64,000 nt of DNA from Corynebacterium coyleae (lineage in GTDB: Bacteria > Actinomycetota > Actinomycetes > Mycobacteriales > Mycobacteriaceae). Made by a program: the position numbers and the translations under genes. Shown in pieces: positions 44,972 through 52,490 of the stretch. The notes under the pieces are model-generated. The model saw only the letters and a program-made list of their open reading frames with translations, had not been told where the DNA came from and ran no database searches. Location: contig NZ_CP047198.1 of the NCBI RefSeq assembly GCF_030408635.1, positions 1,736,001-1,800,000 of the forward strand, in the 5' to 3' direction. How positions within the stretch are numbered: the stretch's first letter is position 1; every line of letters starts with the position of its first letter.

Positions 44972-45223
44972 CTACTGTGACCAGCAAATTCCACCAGGGA
45001 AAAGTCTAATTCCTCGATTCCACGAACCGCAGATGCCTAAAATGCCAGATTCCGCCGCTAAGACTCCAGCAATAGCGCCAGCAAGAAACCCGCCTACACC
45101 TGTTTCTGCAGTAATTAACGCAGCTAACGCGGCAACACCAGCGCCAGCGGCGTACGCATTCTGGAGTGCAGATGCCGCGCAGCTATTTAGCAAGATACCG
45201 GGATGGTAGCTTTTGGAACCCAT
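44972..45223 (-). CDS. Hydrophobic Cys-containing peptide, candidate bacteriocin
   Basis: The frame encodes an 83-aa product from the ATG at 45223 (AAGGA 4 nt upstream). After a short polar start it is Ala/Gly-rich and hydrophobic (NSCAASALQNAYAAGAGVAA, then GVGGFLAGAIAGVLAAESG) and ends ICGSWNRGIRLFPGGICWSQ. The three Cys, two of them near the C-terminus, could form a disulfide loop. It has no signal peptide. The frame overlaps the end of the 141-aa secreted protein and continues exactly past its stop in the +1 frame, so the two may be one precursor joined by frameshifting or separated by a mutation. Confidence 0.55.
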   Translation of the reverse strand: MGSKSYHPGILLNSCAASALQNAYAAGAGVAALAALITAETGVGGFLAGAIAGVLAAESGILGICGSWNRGIRLFPGGICWSQ

Positions 45224-45608
45224 TCCGTCCTTGACATGCATCGTAAAACTGAATAGCCGGTTCGATAGCATCCGCTTCGCGTTCAAGAATCGCTAGGTCT
45301 GATTCGTCCGCGTCAACATTCCAGCCTTGCGCAAGAAGAGTTCCTGAGAACTCATTCAGTACACCGGAATCCACGTCTGGATCCGACTGAGCTGCTCGAT
45401 AATCAAACCGTGCATGTTCAAAATCAACATACCTGTCCATCGCCCTAAAAGATGCCTCTTCAGCCACGGTGAGGTTCGAATCCTCGGCAAATAACATCTG
45501 CGCCTCGGCGACGTCAATTGGCTTTGCCGTTACCGTCGTAGGGGAGGAGATTCCTAGCGCCGATACCGAAAGTGCAACTGCCAATGCCCTTCTAAAGAGT
45601 AGGCGCAT
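45183..45608 (-). CDS. Secreted acidic pro-protein upstream of the candidate bacteriocin
   Basis: This 141-aa protein has a clear signal peptide (RLLFRR, hydrophobic ALAVALSVSALGIS, cleavage after TVTA) and then an acidic helical region of about 110 residues with one Cys (FYDACQG). GAGGTTAGGA precedes the ATG. The stop TAG follows LPSRYLAK; one base of frame change there would continue into NSCAASALQ of the hydrophobic peptide. A signal peptide, acidic pro-domain and C-terminal hydrophobic Cys peptide is the layout of SdpC-like and halocin C8-like toxin precursors. That comparison is by architecture, not by sequence match. Confidence 0.7.
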   Translation of the reverse strand: MRLLFRRALAVALSVSALGISSPTTVTAKPIDVAEAQMLFAEDSNLTVAEEASFRAMDRYVDFEHARFDYRAAQSDPDVDSGVLNEFSGTLLAQGWNVDADESDLAILEREADAIEPAIQFYDACQGRNGFQKLPSRYLAK

Positions 45609-45637
45609 TCCTAACCTCTTTCTAAGAATATTCTGCG

Positions 45638-45678
45638 AGAGCTTGCTCTGTCGAGATGTCCTGTGAGCTCTTGCTCAC
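45638..45678. promoter_or_regulatory. Two small palindromes upstream of the cassette
   Basis: AGAGCTTGCTCT (45638-45649) and GTGAGCTCTTGCTCAC (45663-45678) share the GAGC..GCTC arms, with centres 27 bp apart. They lie 30-70 bp before the first cassette gene and could be paired operator sites or leader hairpins. Confidence 0.45.
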
Positions 45679-45760
45679 TTAAGACGCCTTGTGAGATGAC
45701 GGTAACATATTCTTTCGCCCAATGAACGGCAGAGCATTAATGAGAATGTCACGCCGATAG

Positions 45761-45786
45761 CAGACACACATTTTGAGCCTTAACCC
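45761..45786 (-). repeat. 26-bp inverted repeat, right end
   Basis: The complement of the left ends at 40434 and 43342 with 3 mismatches in 26. It lies 30 bp from the tRNA-Val terminator hairpin. Confidence 0.85.
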
Positions 45787-45812
45787 CAGCCTGCGGACTC
45801 ACACCAAGCTAC

Positions 45813-45839
45813 GAAAAGGCCCCTCCGAAGAGGGGCCTT
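45813..45839 (-). terminator. Intrinsic terminator of tRNA-Val
   Basis: On the minus strand a 10-bp stem AAGGCCCCTC/GAGGGGCCTT with the loop TTCG is followed by TTCGTAGC after two further Ts, directly downstream of the tRNA. Confidence 0.85.
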
Positions 45840-45843
45840 GACC

Positions 45844-45919
45844 TGGTGCGCCATGACGGGCTCGAACCGCCGACCTACTGGGTGTAAACCAGTTGCTCTT
45901 CCAGCTGAGCTAACGGCGC
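45844..45919 (-). tRNA. tRNA-Val, anticodon TAC
   Basis: The minus strand gives a 76-nt cloverleaf: acceptor GCGCCGT/ATGGCGC, D-arm AGCTCAGCTGGAAGAGC, anticodon loop TTTACAC with TAC, T-arm GGCGGTTCGAGCCCGTC and an encoded CCA end. Confidence 0.97.
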
Positions 45920-45983
45920 GCTGCCCGGTAACACTACCAAAGCACGACCGAAAAAGGAAAACCTGCAGGCTAAGCGCCAAAAA

Positions 45984-46388
45984 CTACCGTTTCGAGGCGG
46001 CGAGGCAAGAGCCCTGCCAGTCACCGAAGCGGTCGGCCTTGGTCTGCAGCAGACCGGCCAACTGGGCAGACTCTGCGATCAAGCCCGGGGCGACAACGCC
46101 TGGGAAGCCGGCGCCGGGAGTCATCAGCCAGATGCGGCCGCCGGAACCGAGGTTGCGGGTGGCGTCGACGAGTTCATCGACAAGGTCACCGTCGCCTTCA
46201 CGGAACCAAAGGAGGACGAGGTCGCAGGGTTCGAGGGTGTCGTCGTCAAGAAGCATTGCTCCGATGGCATCCTCGATGGCTTCCGAGATGGACGAATCCG
46301 CATCCTCGCCCCAGCCGATCTCCTGAACGACAAGGTCGGGGCCAACCCCAAAACGGTCGGCGTAGGTGTCCACTCCTGTGGCACTCAA
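45984..46388 (-). CDS. DUF3052 family protein
   Basis: This 134-aa soluble protein matches DUF3052, conserved next to aceE in Corynebacterium and Mycobacterium: ADRFGVGPDLVVQEIGW, ISEAIEDAIGAMLLDDDT, DLVLLWFREGDGDLVDELVD and GRIWLMTPGAG. Function unknown. TTG at 46388 with GGAGG 10 nt upstream is the best start; GTG at 46373 is possible. Confidence 0.88.
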   Translation of the reverse strand: MSATGVDTYADRFGVGPDLVVQEIGWGEDADSSISEAIEDAIGAMLLDDDTLEPCDLVLLWFREGDGDLVDELVDATRNLGSGGRIWLMTPGAGFPGVVAPGLIAESAQLAGLLQTKADRFGDWQGSCLAASKR

Positions 46389-46562
46389 GTGTCTAAATCC
46401 TCCAGTTGTAGTTGTACGAATGCACGACAGCATACCGCCCCACCGTGCTCAATGGCGACAAACCAACAATTAGTCTCACCAAAAGCCATCCGATGTAAGA
46501 ACTAGCGACCAAAAGAACGTATCCTTGTCGGTGTATTGCCCCGATGAACCCAGGAGGTTGAA

Positions 46563-49379
46563 GTGGCCGAAAAGGACACCGAGATGATCGATGGTCGCGT
46601 GAAGAACGCTTCTGACGTCGATACGAATATCCTGTCGCTGCGCGAAGGCGTAGCTTCCTACCTGCATGACGCGGACCCGGAGGAAACCCAAGAGTGGATG
46701 GACTCCCTCGACGGCCTGCTCGAGGAGTCCGACCCGGAGCGCGCCCGCTACCTCATGCTTCGCCTCATTGAGCGCGCCAACGCCAAGCGCGTACCGCTGC
46801 CGGCGCTGTCCTCCACCGACCTGGTGAACACCATCCCAACCAAACTCGAGCCAGAATTCCCTGGCGACGAGAAAATTGAGAAGCGCTACCGCCGCTGGAT
46901 GCGCTGGAACGCCGCCGTCATGGTGCACCGCGCACAGCGCCCGGGCATCGGCGTCGGCGGCCACATCTCCACCTACGCCTCCGCGGCAGCCCTCTACGAA
47001 GTTGGCTTCAACCACTTCTTCAAGGGCAAGGACGCACCACAGGGCGGCGACCAGATCTTCTTCCAGGGCCACGCCTCCCCAGGCATGTACGCCCGCGCCT
47101 TCCTCGAAGGCCGCCTTTCCGAAGACGATCTGGACGGCTTCCGCCAGGAACACTCCCGCAAGCAGGGCGGCCTGCCGTCCTACCCGCACCCGCACGGCAT
47201 GCCGGAATTCTGGGAGTTCCCAACCGTGTCCATGGGCCTTGGCCCAATGAACGCCATCTACCAGGCACGCTTTAACAAGTACCTGCAGGACCGCGGCATC
47301 AAGGACACCGACCAGCAGCACGTCTGGGCGTTCCTTGGCGACGGCGAAATGGACGAGCCCGAATCCCGCGGCCTCATCCAGATGGCTTCCCTCTACGGTC
47401 TGGACAACCTCACCTTCGTGATCAACTGCAACCTGCAGCGTCTCGACGGCCCAGTGCGCGGCAACGGCCAAATCATCCAAGAACTGGAGAGCTTCTTCGT
47501 CGGTGCCGGCTGGAACGTCATCAAGGTCGTCTGGGGCCGCGAGTGGGACGAACTGCTGGAAAAGGATGAGGACGGCGCACTCGTCCACATCATGAACACC
47601 ACCAAGGACGGCGACTACCAGACCTTCAAGGCCAACGACGGCGCCTACGTCCGCGAACACTTCTTCGGCCGCGACGAGCGCACCAAGAAGCTCGTCGAAG
47701 ACATGACCGACGAAGAGATCTGGAACCTGCGCCGCGGCGGCCACGACTACCGCAAGGTCTACGCCGCCTACAAGCGCGCCTTGGAGACCAAGGGCAAGCC
47801 GACCGTCATCCTCGCCCACACCGTCAAGGGCTACGGCCTCGGCCACAACTTCGAGGGCCGCAACGCAACCCACCAGATGAAGAAGCTGGCCCTGGAAGAC
47901 CTGAAGCTCTTCCGCGACAAGCAGCAGATCCCGATTTCCGACGAAGAACTGGAAAAGGATCCGTACCTGCCGCCGTACTACCACCCGGGCGAGGACGCCG
48001 AGGAGATCAAGTACCTCAAGGCACGCCGCGAGGAACTCGGCGGCTACCTGCCGGAGCGTCGGGAGCAGTACACCCCACTCGAGCAGCCTGACTTTGAAAA
48101 GACCTTCAAGGCCCTGTTCAAGGACTCCGGCAAGCAGGAAGTCGCCTCCACCATGGCGCTCGTGCGCACGTTCAAGGCGATCATGCGCGACAAGGAGATC
48201 GGCAAGCGCATCGTCCCGATCATCCCGGACGAGGCCCGTACCTTCGGCCTCGACTCCTGGTTCCCGACCCAGAAAATCTACAACCCGCACGGCCAGAACT
48301 ACGTGCCGGTCGACCACGACCTGCAGCTGTCCTACCGCGAGTCCACCGATGGCCAGATCCTGCACGAAGGCATCAACGAGGACGGCTCCTCCGCATCCTT
48401 CATCGCAGCAGCAACGTCGTACGCCACCCACGGCGAGCCGATGATCCCGATGTACATCTTCTACTCGATGTTCGGCTTCCAGCGCACCGGCGACAACTTC
48501 TGGGCCGCCGGCGACCAGATGGGCCGCGGCTTCATCGTCGGCGCAACCGCCGGCCGCACCACCCTCTTCGGAGAGGGCCTGCAGCACATGGACGGCCACT
48601 CCCCGATCCTGGCATCCACCAACCCGGCCGTCATCCCGTACGACCCGGCGTTCGCCTACGAGATGCCATACATCATCTCCAAGGGCATCGAGCGCATGTA
48701 CGGCCAGGGCGCGGACAAGGACGAGGACGTGATGTACTACATCACCGTCTACAACCAGCCGCACCACCAGCCGGCACGCCCGGACAACCTCGACGTTGAG
48801 GGCCTGCACAAGGGCATCTACCTTTACGACGAAGGCAAGGACCTCGAGCACAAGGTCTCCCTGCTCGCCTCCGGCGTGGGTATGCAGCAGGCACTGCGCG
48901 CCCAGGAGATCCTGCAGGAGAAGTACAACGTCGGCGCCGCGATCTACTCCGTCACCTCCTGGACCGAACTCGCCCGTGAGGGTCAGCGCAAGGCTGCCGA
49001 GCAGCTCCGCAACCCGGGCGAAGAGGTTGAAGAGGCATTTGCGACCAAGCAGCTCAAGCAGACCGAAGGCCCGTACATCGCGACCTCCGATTTCGCTTCC
49101 GACCTGCAGGAGCAGATCCGCGCCTACGTGCCGGGCCAGTACATCGTGCTGGGTGCCGACGGCTTCGGTTTCGCCGACACCCGCGAAGCTGCCCGCCGCT
49201 ACTTCAACATCGACGCCGAGTCCATGGCCGTCGCCGCCCTGATGGGCCTGGCCAACGAAGGCAAGATCGATCGTGATGTTGCAGCGAAGGCTGCCAAGGA
49301 TCTGAAGATCGACGATCCGACCGCCGCGAAGCCGGCCCTCGACTCCGACGACGAGGGACCGGAGAACGCCGCAGAGTAG
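46563..49379 (+). CDS. aceE: Pyruvate dehydrogenase E1 component, homodimeric type
   Basis: This 938-aa ThDP enzyme decarboxylates pyruvate and acetylates the lipoyl arms of E2. It has the AceE-type N-terminus, [37 protein letters not shown] and the ThDP motif [10 protein letters not shown]...NC. The partner E2 is the sucB gene at the start of the window; E3 is not in the window. GTG start with AGGAGG upstream. A strong terminator hairpin follows. Confidence 0.97.
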   Translation: MAEKDTEMIDGRVKNASDVDTNILSLREGVASYLHDADPEETQEWMDSLDGLLEESDPERARYLMLRLIERANAKRVPLPALSSTDLVNTIPTKLEPEFPGDEKIEKRYRRWMRWNAAVMVHRAQRPGIGVGGHISTYASAAALYEVGFNHFFKGKDAPQGGDQIFFQGHASPGMYARAFLEGRLSEDDLDGFRQEHSRKQGGLPSYPHPHGMPEFWEFPTVSMGLGPMNAIYQARFNKYLQDRGIKDTDQQHVWAFLGDGEMDEPESRGLIQMASLYGLDNLTFVINCNLQRLDGPVRGNGQIIQELESFFVGAGWNVIKVVWGREWDELLEKDEDGALVHIMNTTKDGDYQTFKANDGAYVREHFFGRDERTKKLVEDMTDEEIWNLRRGGHDYRKVYAAYKRALETKGKPTVILAHTVKGYGLGHNFEGRNATHQMKKLALEDLKLFRDKQQIPISDEELEKDPYLPPYYHPGEDAEEIKYLKARREELGGYLPERREQYTPLEQPDFEKTFKALFKDSGKQEVASTMALVRTFKAIMRDKEIGKRIVPIIPDEARTFGLDSWFPTQKIYNPHGQNYVPVDHDLQLSYRESTDGQILHEGINEDGSSASFIAAATSYATHGEPMIPMYIFYSMFGFQRTGDNFWAAGDQMGRGFIVGATAGRTTLFGEGLQHMDGHSPILASTNPAVIPYDPAFAYEMPYIISKGIERMYGQGADKDEDVMYYITVYNQPHHQPARPDNLDVEGLHKGIYLYDEGKDLEHKVSLLASGVGMQQALRAQEILQEKYNVGAAIYSVTSWTELAREGQRKAAEQLRNPGEEVEEAFATKQLKQTEGPYIATSDFASDLQEQIRAYVPGQYIVLGADGFGFADTREAARRYFNIDAESMAVAALMGLANEGKIDRDVAAKAAKDLKIDDPTAAKPALDSDDEGPENAAE

Positions 49380-49393
49380 TTCTGTGACCCCCC

Positions 49394-49433
49394 AACCGCC
49401 CCGGCCGTGTTTGAACCGGCCGGGGCGGTTTCC
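49394..49433 (+). terminator. Terminator hairpin after aceE
   Basis: A perfect 13-bp GC-rich stem (AACCGCCCCGGCC paired with GGCCGGGGCGGTT) with an 11-nt loop ends in TTTCC. Confidence 0.8.
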
Positions 49434-49725
49434 GTTGTGTGGGGTGTCTCGCTTCCTTCCGAAAATAGTTCCCCGGCCGGGAACTTTCTTCGGTTTCGGG
49501 GCTTTCCACGGCTATGTTTCCCCAGGTCGTCGATTTTGCGAGCCGCGCGGATCCAAAATTGTTCCACGAATCGGCGCGGACCCGGGAACTATTTTGGCCA
49601 GGAGCAGATCCTCCTGACAGATTTCACATCGACGCCAAACCCAAAACCCACTGACCTGCACCGATACCCCACGCTGACAGATTCTGCCGGAATGTGTCAG
49701 GAATGCCGTGCCGGCTGCGGCTCCC
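49434..49725. other. Intergenic region with inverted AAAATAGTTCCC repeats
   Basis: No supported gene. AAAATAGTTCCC at 49462-49473 is inverted at 49584-49595; between them are a GTTCCCCGGCCGGGAAC palindrome (49468-49484) and the related AAAATTGTTCC. CTGACAGATT occurs twice further on. Purpose unknown. Confidence 0.6.
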
Positions 49726-50583
49726 CTACCCCCGCGCCAGGGCGATGACGCGCTCGATGGCGGCGGTGACGGCGTCGGGGTCGTCGAGAGGCGGCATGTG
49801 CCCTGACTCGGGCAGGATTTGGAAGTAGGCGCCTGGCCAGATTGCGGCGAGTTCGGCGGATTGGCTGACGGGGGCGACGTTGTCGCGGTCGCCGACGAGG
49901 ATGTAGCCGGGGATGGTGGCCAGGACGGCGGCGGCGCCTCGTTCGGAGTGGGTTTGGAGGTCGTCGAAGAAGCCTCGATAGGTGGCGAGCGGCGTGGCTT
50001 TAATCATGCGGGCGTGGAATGTGATCAGGGACCACGGTACGGGCCGGAAGTAGAACCAGCGCGCGAGGATGGGGGCGATCATGTCGGTGACCAGGCGTCG
50101 GATGCCTTCGGCGGCGTGCGGCAGCCTATCCACAAACCAGCCGAGCGACCGGCCGAATCCCCCGCCGAGGAGACGTGGTAGGCCGCGGGCGGTGAAGGGG
50201 TCGACGGTGCTGGAGATTTGTACGGAGCCGACCCAGTTGAAGCGGTGGCGGCGCATGAGGGACAGGGAGATCGGCCCGCCGAGGGAGTGTCCGACGGTGA
50301 TGAGGGGGTCGTCGATACCGAGGTGGCTCAGGACGGCGGCGATGTCGTCGGCGGCGGCATCGATGGTGAGCAGGCTGGGGTCGGCGTAGCCGGTTTTGCC
50401 GTGGCCGCGGACGTCGACAAGGATTTGGCGCACGCCGGAAATGGCTTCGACCTGCAGTTTGTATTCGGCGGCGGCGATGTTGAAGCCGTGTGCGTAGACG
50501 ACGGCCAGGCCGGCGTCGCGGGGGCCGACGTCGTAGTAGTGGATGGTGATGCCGTCGCGGTCAATCGTGCCGGTGCGCATCAT
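49726..50583 (-). CDS. Alpha/beta hydrolase
   Basis: This 285-aa protein has the alpha/beta hydrolase order: VYAHGFN oxyanion region, nucleophile elbow GHSLGGP, acid in LVGDRDNVAP and His in PESGHMPPLDDPD. The substrate is unknown. Its ATG overlaps the stop of the surface protein gene (ATGA), so the two are coupled. Confidence 0.88.
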   Translation of the reverse strand: MMRTGTIDRDGITIHYYDVGPRDAGLAVVYAHGFNIAAAEYKLQVEAISGVRQILVDVRGHGKTGYADPSLLTIDAAADDIAAVLSHLGIDDPLITVGHSLGGPISLSLMRRHRFNWVGSVQISSTVDPFTARGLPRLLGGGFGRSLGWFVDRLPHAAEGIRRLVTDMIAPILARWFYFRPVPWSLITFHARMIKATPLATYRGFFDDLQTHSERGAAAVLATIPGYILVGDRDNVAPVSQSAELAAIWPGAYFQILPESGHMPPLDDPDAVTAAIERVIALARG

Positions 50584-51389
50584 AATCCGAGTTGTCCCAG
50601 GTAGGGCATGGCGGCGAAGCCGATGCCGGCGATCACGGCGAGGATGCCGAAGACCAGCGCGACTTTTTGCAGCGGCGTCGATCCAGCGGGTTCAGGAGCG
50701 GGCGTTTGCTTCTCGACGACCCCACGCCCCGTATTCGTCACCCTCGCCGTCGTCGAACGCTTCGAGCCGTCGGCGAACGTGGCAGTCACGTCGAGGTTCG
50801 TGTTGGCGTAGGAGTCCTTCGGCAGGGTCACCGTGATCGCCCCGGTTTTCTGGTCAACCGAGTCGTATTTGCCTTTGACCACCCATGTCGCGTCGGTCGG
50901 CAGGTCCAGGTGGCGGACGTTGGTCGGGGTGAGCGTTACGGTTTGGCCGGGGTCGGCCTCGACGGAGTCGTATTCCGGATCGTACAGAAACGCGTGGTCC
51001 GGGATCAGCGTGACCTCGGGGAAATAGAGGTCCGTCGAGTTGTCCGGAAAGTGCACCCGCACCGGAATCTGCTGCGTGTTCTCGCCGCGCTGCACCGGCG
51101 TATCGCCATTCAGGTTGAGGTTGACCCGGAGTTTGTCGTCCACCTTGTCCACCTGAAAGCGGTGGCGGATCGTGTTCTCCCCGGTCAGGCTCCACCGCGC
51201 CCCCTCCGGCACGTCCTTCAACTCCAGGTAAACGGGGTTGGTGTAGTAGTCGCCCGGCGGGCCGTACACGTGCGATGTCTCCGGCGCGAAGTACGGCTTG
51301 TACGTTTCCGCCATCGTTGCGGCGCCGGCGACGGGGGCGACGAGGCTGGTGATCACAACGGCTGCTGCCGGAACTGCGAGGCGGTGCAT
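50580..51389 (-). CDS. Secreted surface protein with a C-terminal membrane anchor
   Basis: This 269-aa protein has a signal peptide (cleavage near GAATMA), beta-rich extracellular modules and a C-terminal helix (about 243-262, VALVFGILAVIAGIGFAAM). The segment TWVVKGKYDSVDQKTGAITVTLP with FADGSKRST resembles Rib/alpha-like surface repeats. TATGAT ends 6 nt before the ATG, giving a leaderless start. Confidence 0.82.
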   Translation of the reverse strand: MHRLAVPAAAVVITSLVAPVAGAATMAETYKPYFAPETSHVYGPPGDYYTNPVYLELKDVPEGARWSLTGENTIRHRFQVDKVDDKLRVNLNLNGDTPVQRGENTQQIPVRVHFPDNSTDLYFPEVTLIPDHAFLYDPEYDSVEADPGQTVTLTPTNVRHLDLPTDATWVVKGKYDSVDQKTGAITVTLPKDSYANTNLDVTATFADGSKRSTTARVTNTGRGVVEKQTPAPEPAGSTPLQKVALVFGILAVIAGIGFAAMPYLGQLGL

Positions 51390-51406
51390 GGGCCTATCAT
51401 AACGGC
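51390..51406. promoter_or_regulatory. Single bidirectional -10 in a 17-bp divergent gap
   Basis: The whole gap between two divergent start codons contains TATCATA. Read right it is TATCAT, 6 nt before the ACP ATG; read left it is TATGAT, 6 nt before the surface protein ATG. Both mRNAs would be leaderless from one melted site. Confidence 0.65.
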
Positions 51407-51682
51407 ATGGAACTTTCGCAGCGCTTGGATCTCGGCGGCCTCCAACTCGAGGAGGAAACCCCGGCAGACACGTTCGCTCGTCTCGCGGGATTGGTTGAGG
51501 AGGTGACGGGGGTCGTCGTCAAGCAAAGCTCGCGTTTCGACGACACCGCCATCGCCTCCCTCGACCGCATCGAACTCGCCGTGCGGATCGAAGAGAACTT
51601 CGGCGTGCGTATCGACGACACCGTGCTCACCGACCACCCCACCGCCGGCGAACTCGCCGACTACCTGGAGGAACACGAATGA
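51407..51682 (+). CDS. Acyl carrier protein-like protein
   Basis: This 91-aa protein has the ACP helical pattern with the phosphopantetheine serine S51 in ASLDRIELAVRIEENFGVRI and the C-terminal TAGELADYLEEH. The usual Asp before the serine (DSL) is Ala here, so modification should be tested. The TGA overlaps the ATG of the next gene. Confidence 0.87.
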   Translation: MELSQRLDLGGLQLEEETPADTFARLAGLVEEVTGVVVKQSSRFDDTAIASLDRIELAVRIEENFGVRIDDTVLTDHPTAGELADYLEEHE

Positions 51683-52479
51683 TTTCATACCTGACCGACA
51701 TGGACGGCGTGCTGCACAAAGAGGGCTCCGTCATTCCCGGCGCGAAGGAGTTCATCTCCACCCTGCGCGATGAGGAAATCGAGTTCATGGTGCTGACCAA
51801 CAACTCGATGCAAACCCCGCGCGACCTCTCCGCGAAACTGCAACGCATGGGCCTGGACATCGAGCCGGAACGGATCTGGACCTCCGCGACGGCAACCGCG
51901 AAGTTTCTCTCGCAGCAAGCCGGTGAAGCCTCCGCGTACGTCATCGGCGAGGCCGGCCTGACCACCGCGCTACACGAGATCGGCTGGATTCTTACCGACG
52001 CCGACCCCGACTTCGTCGTACTCGGCGAAACCCGCACCTACTCCTTCGAAGCGCTCACCACCGCCTCGAACCTGATCCGGCGCGGCTCGCGCTTCATTGC
52101 AACGAACCCCGACCTGACTGGGCCTGGCCCGCGCGGCGTCGTTCCAGCAACCGGTTCCGTCGCCGCCATGATCACCGCCGTGACCGGCATGGAGCCCTAC
52201 TACGTGGGCAAACCCAACCCCGTCATGATGCGCTCGGCGCTGAACAACATCGGCGCCCACTCCGAAAACACGGTCATGATCGGCGACCGCATGGACACCG
52301 ATGTGAAATCCGGCCTCGAAGCCGGCATGCGCACCGTGCTCGTGCGCTCCGGCATCAGCGACGACGCCGAAATCGCCCGCTACCCCTACCGCCCCACCGC
52401 CGTCTTCGACTCGGTGGCGGACCTGGTGGATCGCATCCACGACCCCTTCGGCGACGGCAAGTACACCGACGCCGACTAG
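51679..52479 (+). CDS. HAD-IIA family phosphatase (NagD-like)
   Basis: This 266-aa protein has HAD motif I LTDMDGVLHKEG, motif II LTNNSMQTPRD, the large alpha/beta cap and GKPNPVMM with motif IV IGDRMDTDVKSG. NagD-like enzymes dephosphorylate small phosphates such as nucleotides or glycerol phosphate. Translationally coupled to the ACP gene by an ATGA overlap. Confidence 0.92.
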   Translation: MISYLTDMDGVLHKEGSVIPGAKEFISTLRDEEIEFMVLTNNSMQTPRDLSAKLQRMGLDIEPERIWTSATATAKFLSQQAGEASAYVIGEAGLTTALHEIGWILTDADPDFVVLGETRTYSFEALTTASNLIRRGSRFIATNPDLTGPGPRGVVPATGSVAAMITAVTGMEPYYVGKPNPVMMRSALNNIGAHSENTVMIGDRMDTDVKSGLEAGMRTVLVRSGISDDAEIARYPYRPTAVFDSVADLVDRIHDPFGDGKYTDAD

Positions 52480-52490
52480 GGCGCGCTTCC

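Larger units (their letters stand above)
40434..45786. mobile_element. Accessory block bounded by 26-bp inverted repeats, next to tRNA-Val
   Basis: The block between the outermost inverted repeats contains the IS110-family element, the duplicated copy B, an IS1249-like relic and the bacteriocin-like cassette. The cassette is visibly AT-richer than the flanks. No transposase matching these ends is present, so the block may be a non-autonomous or decayed transposon enlarged by later insertions. The simplest ancestral unit is 43342-45786. No target duplication was found. Confidence 0.55.

Noticed and set aside
46476-48851. A 791-codon minus-strand frame opposite aceE
   Set aside because: Val/Leu/Asp-rich shadow of aceE with no domain and no own start signals.
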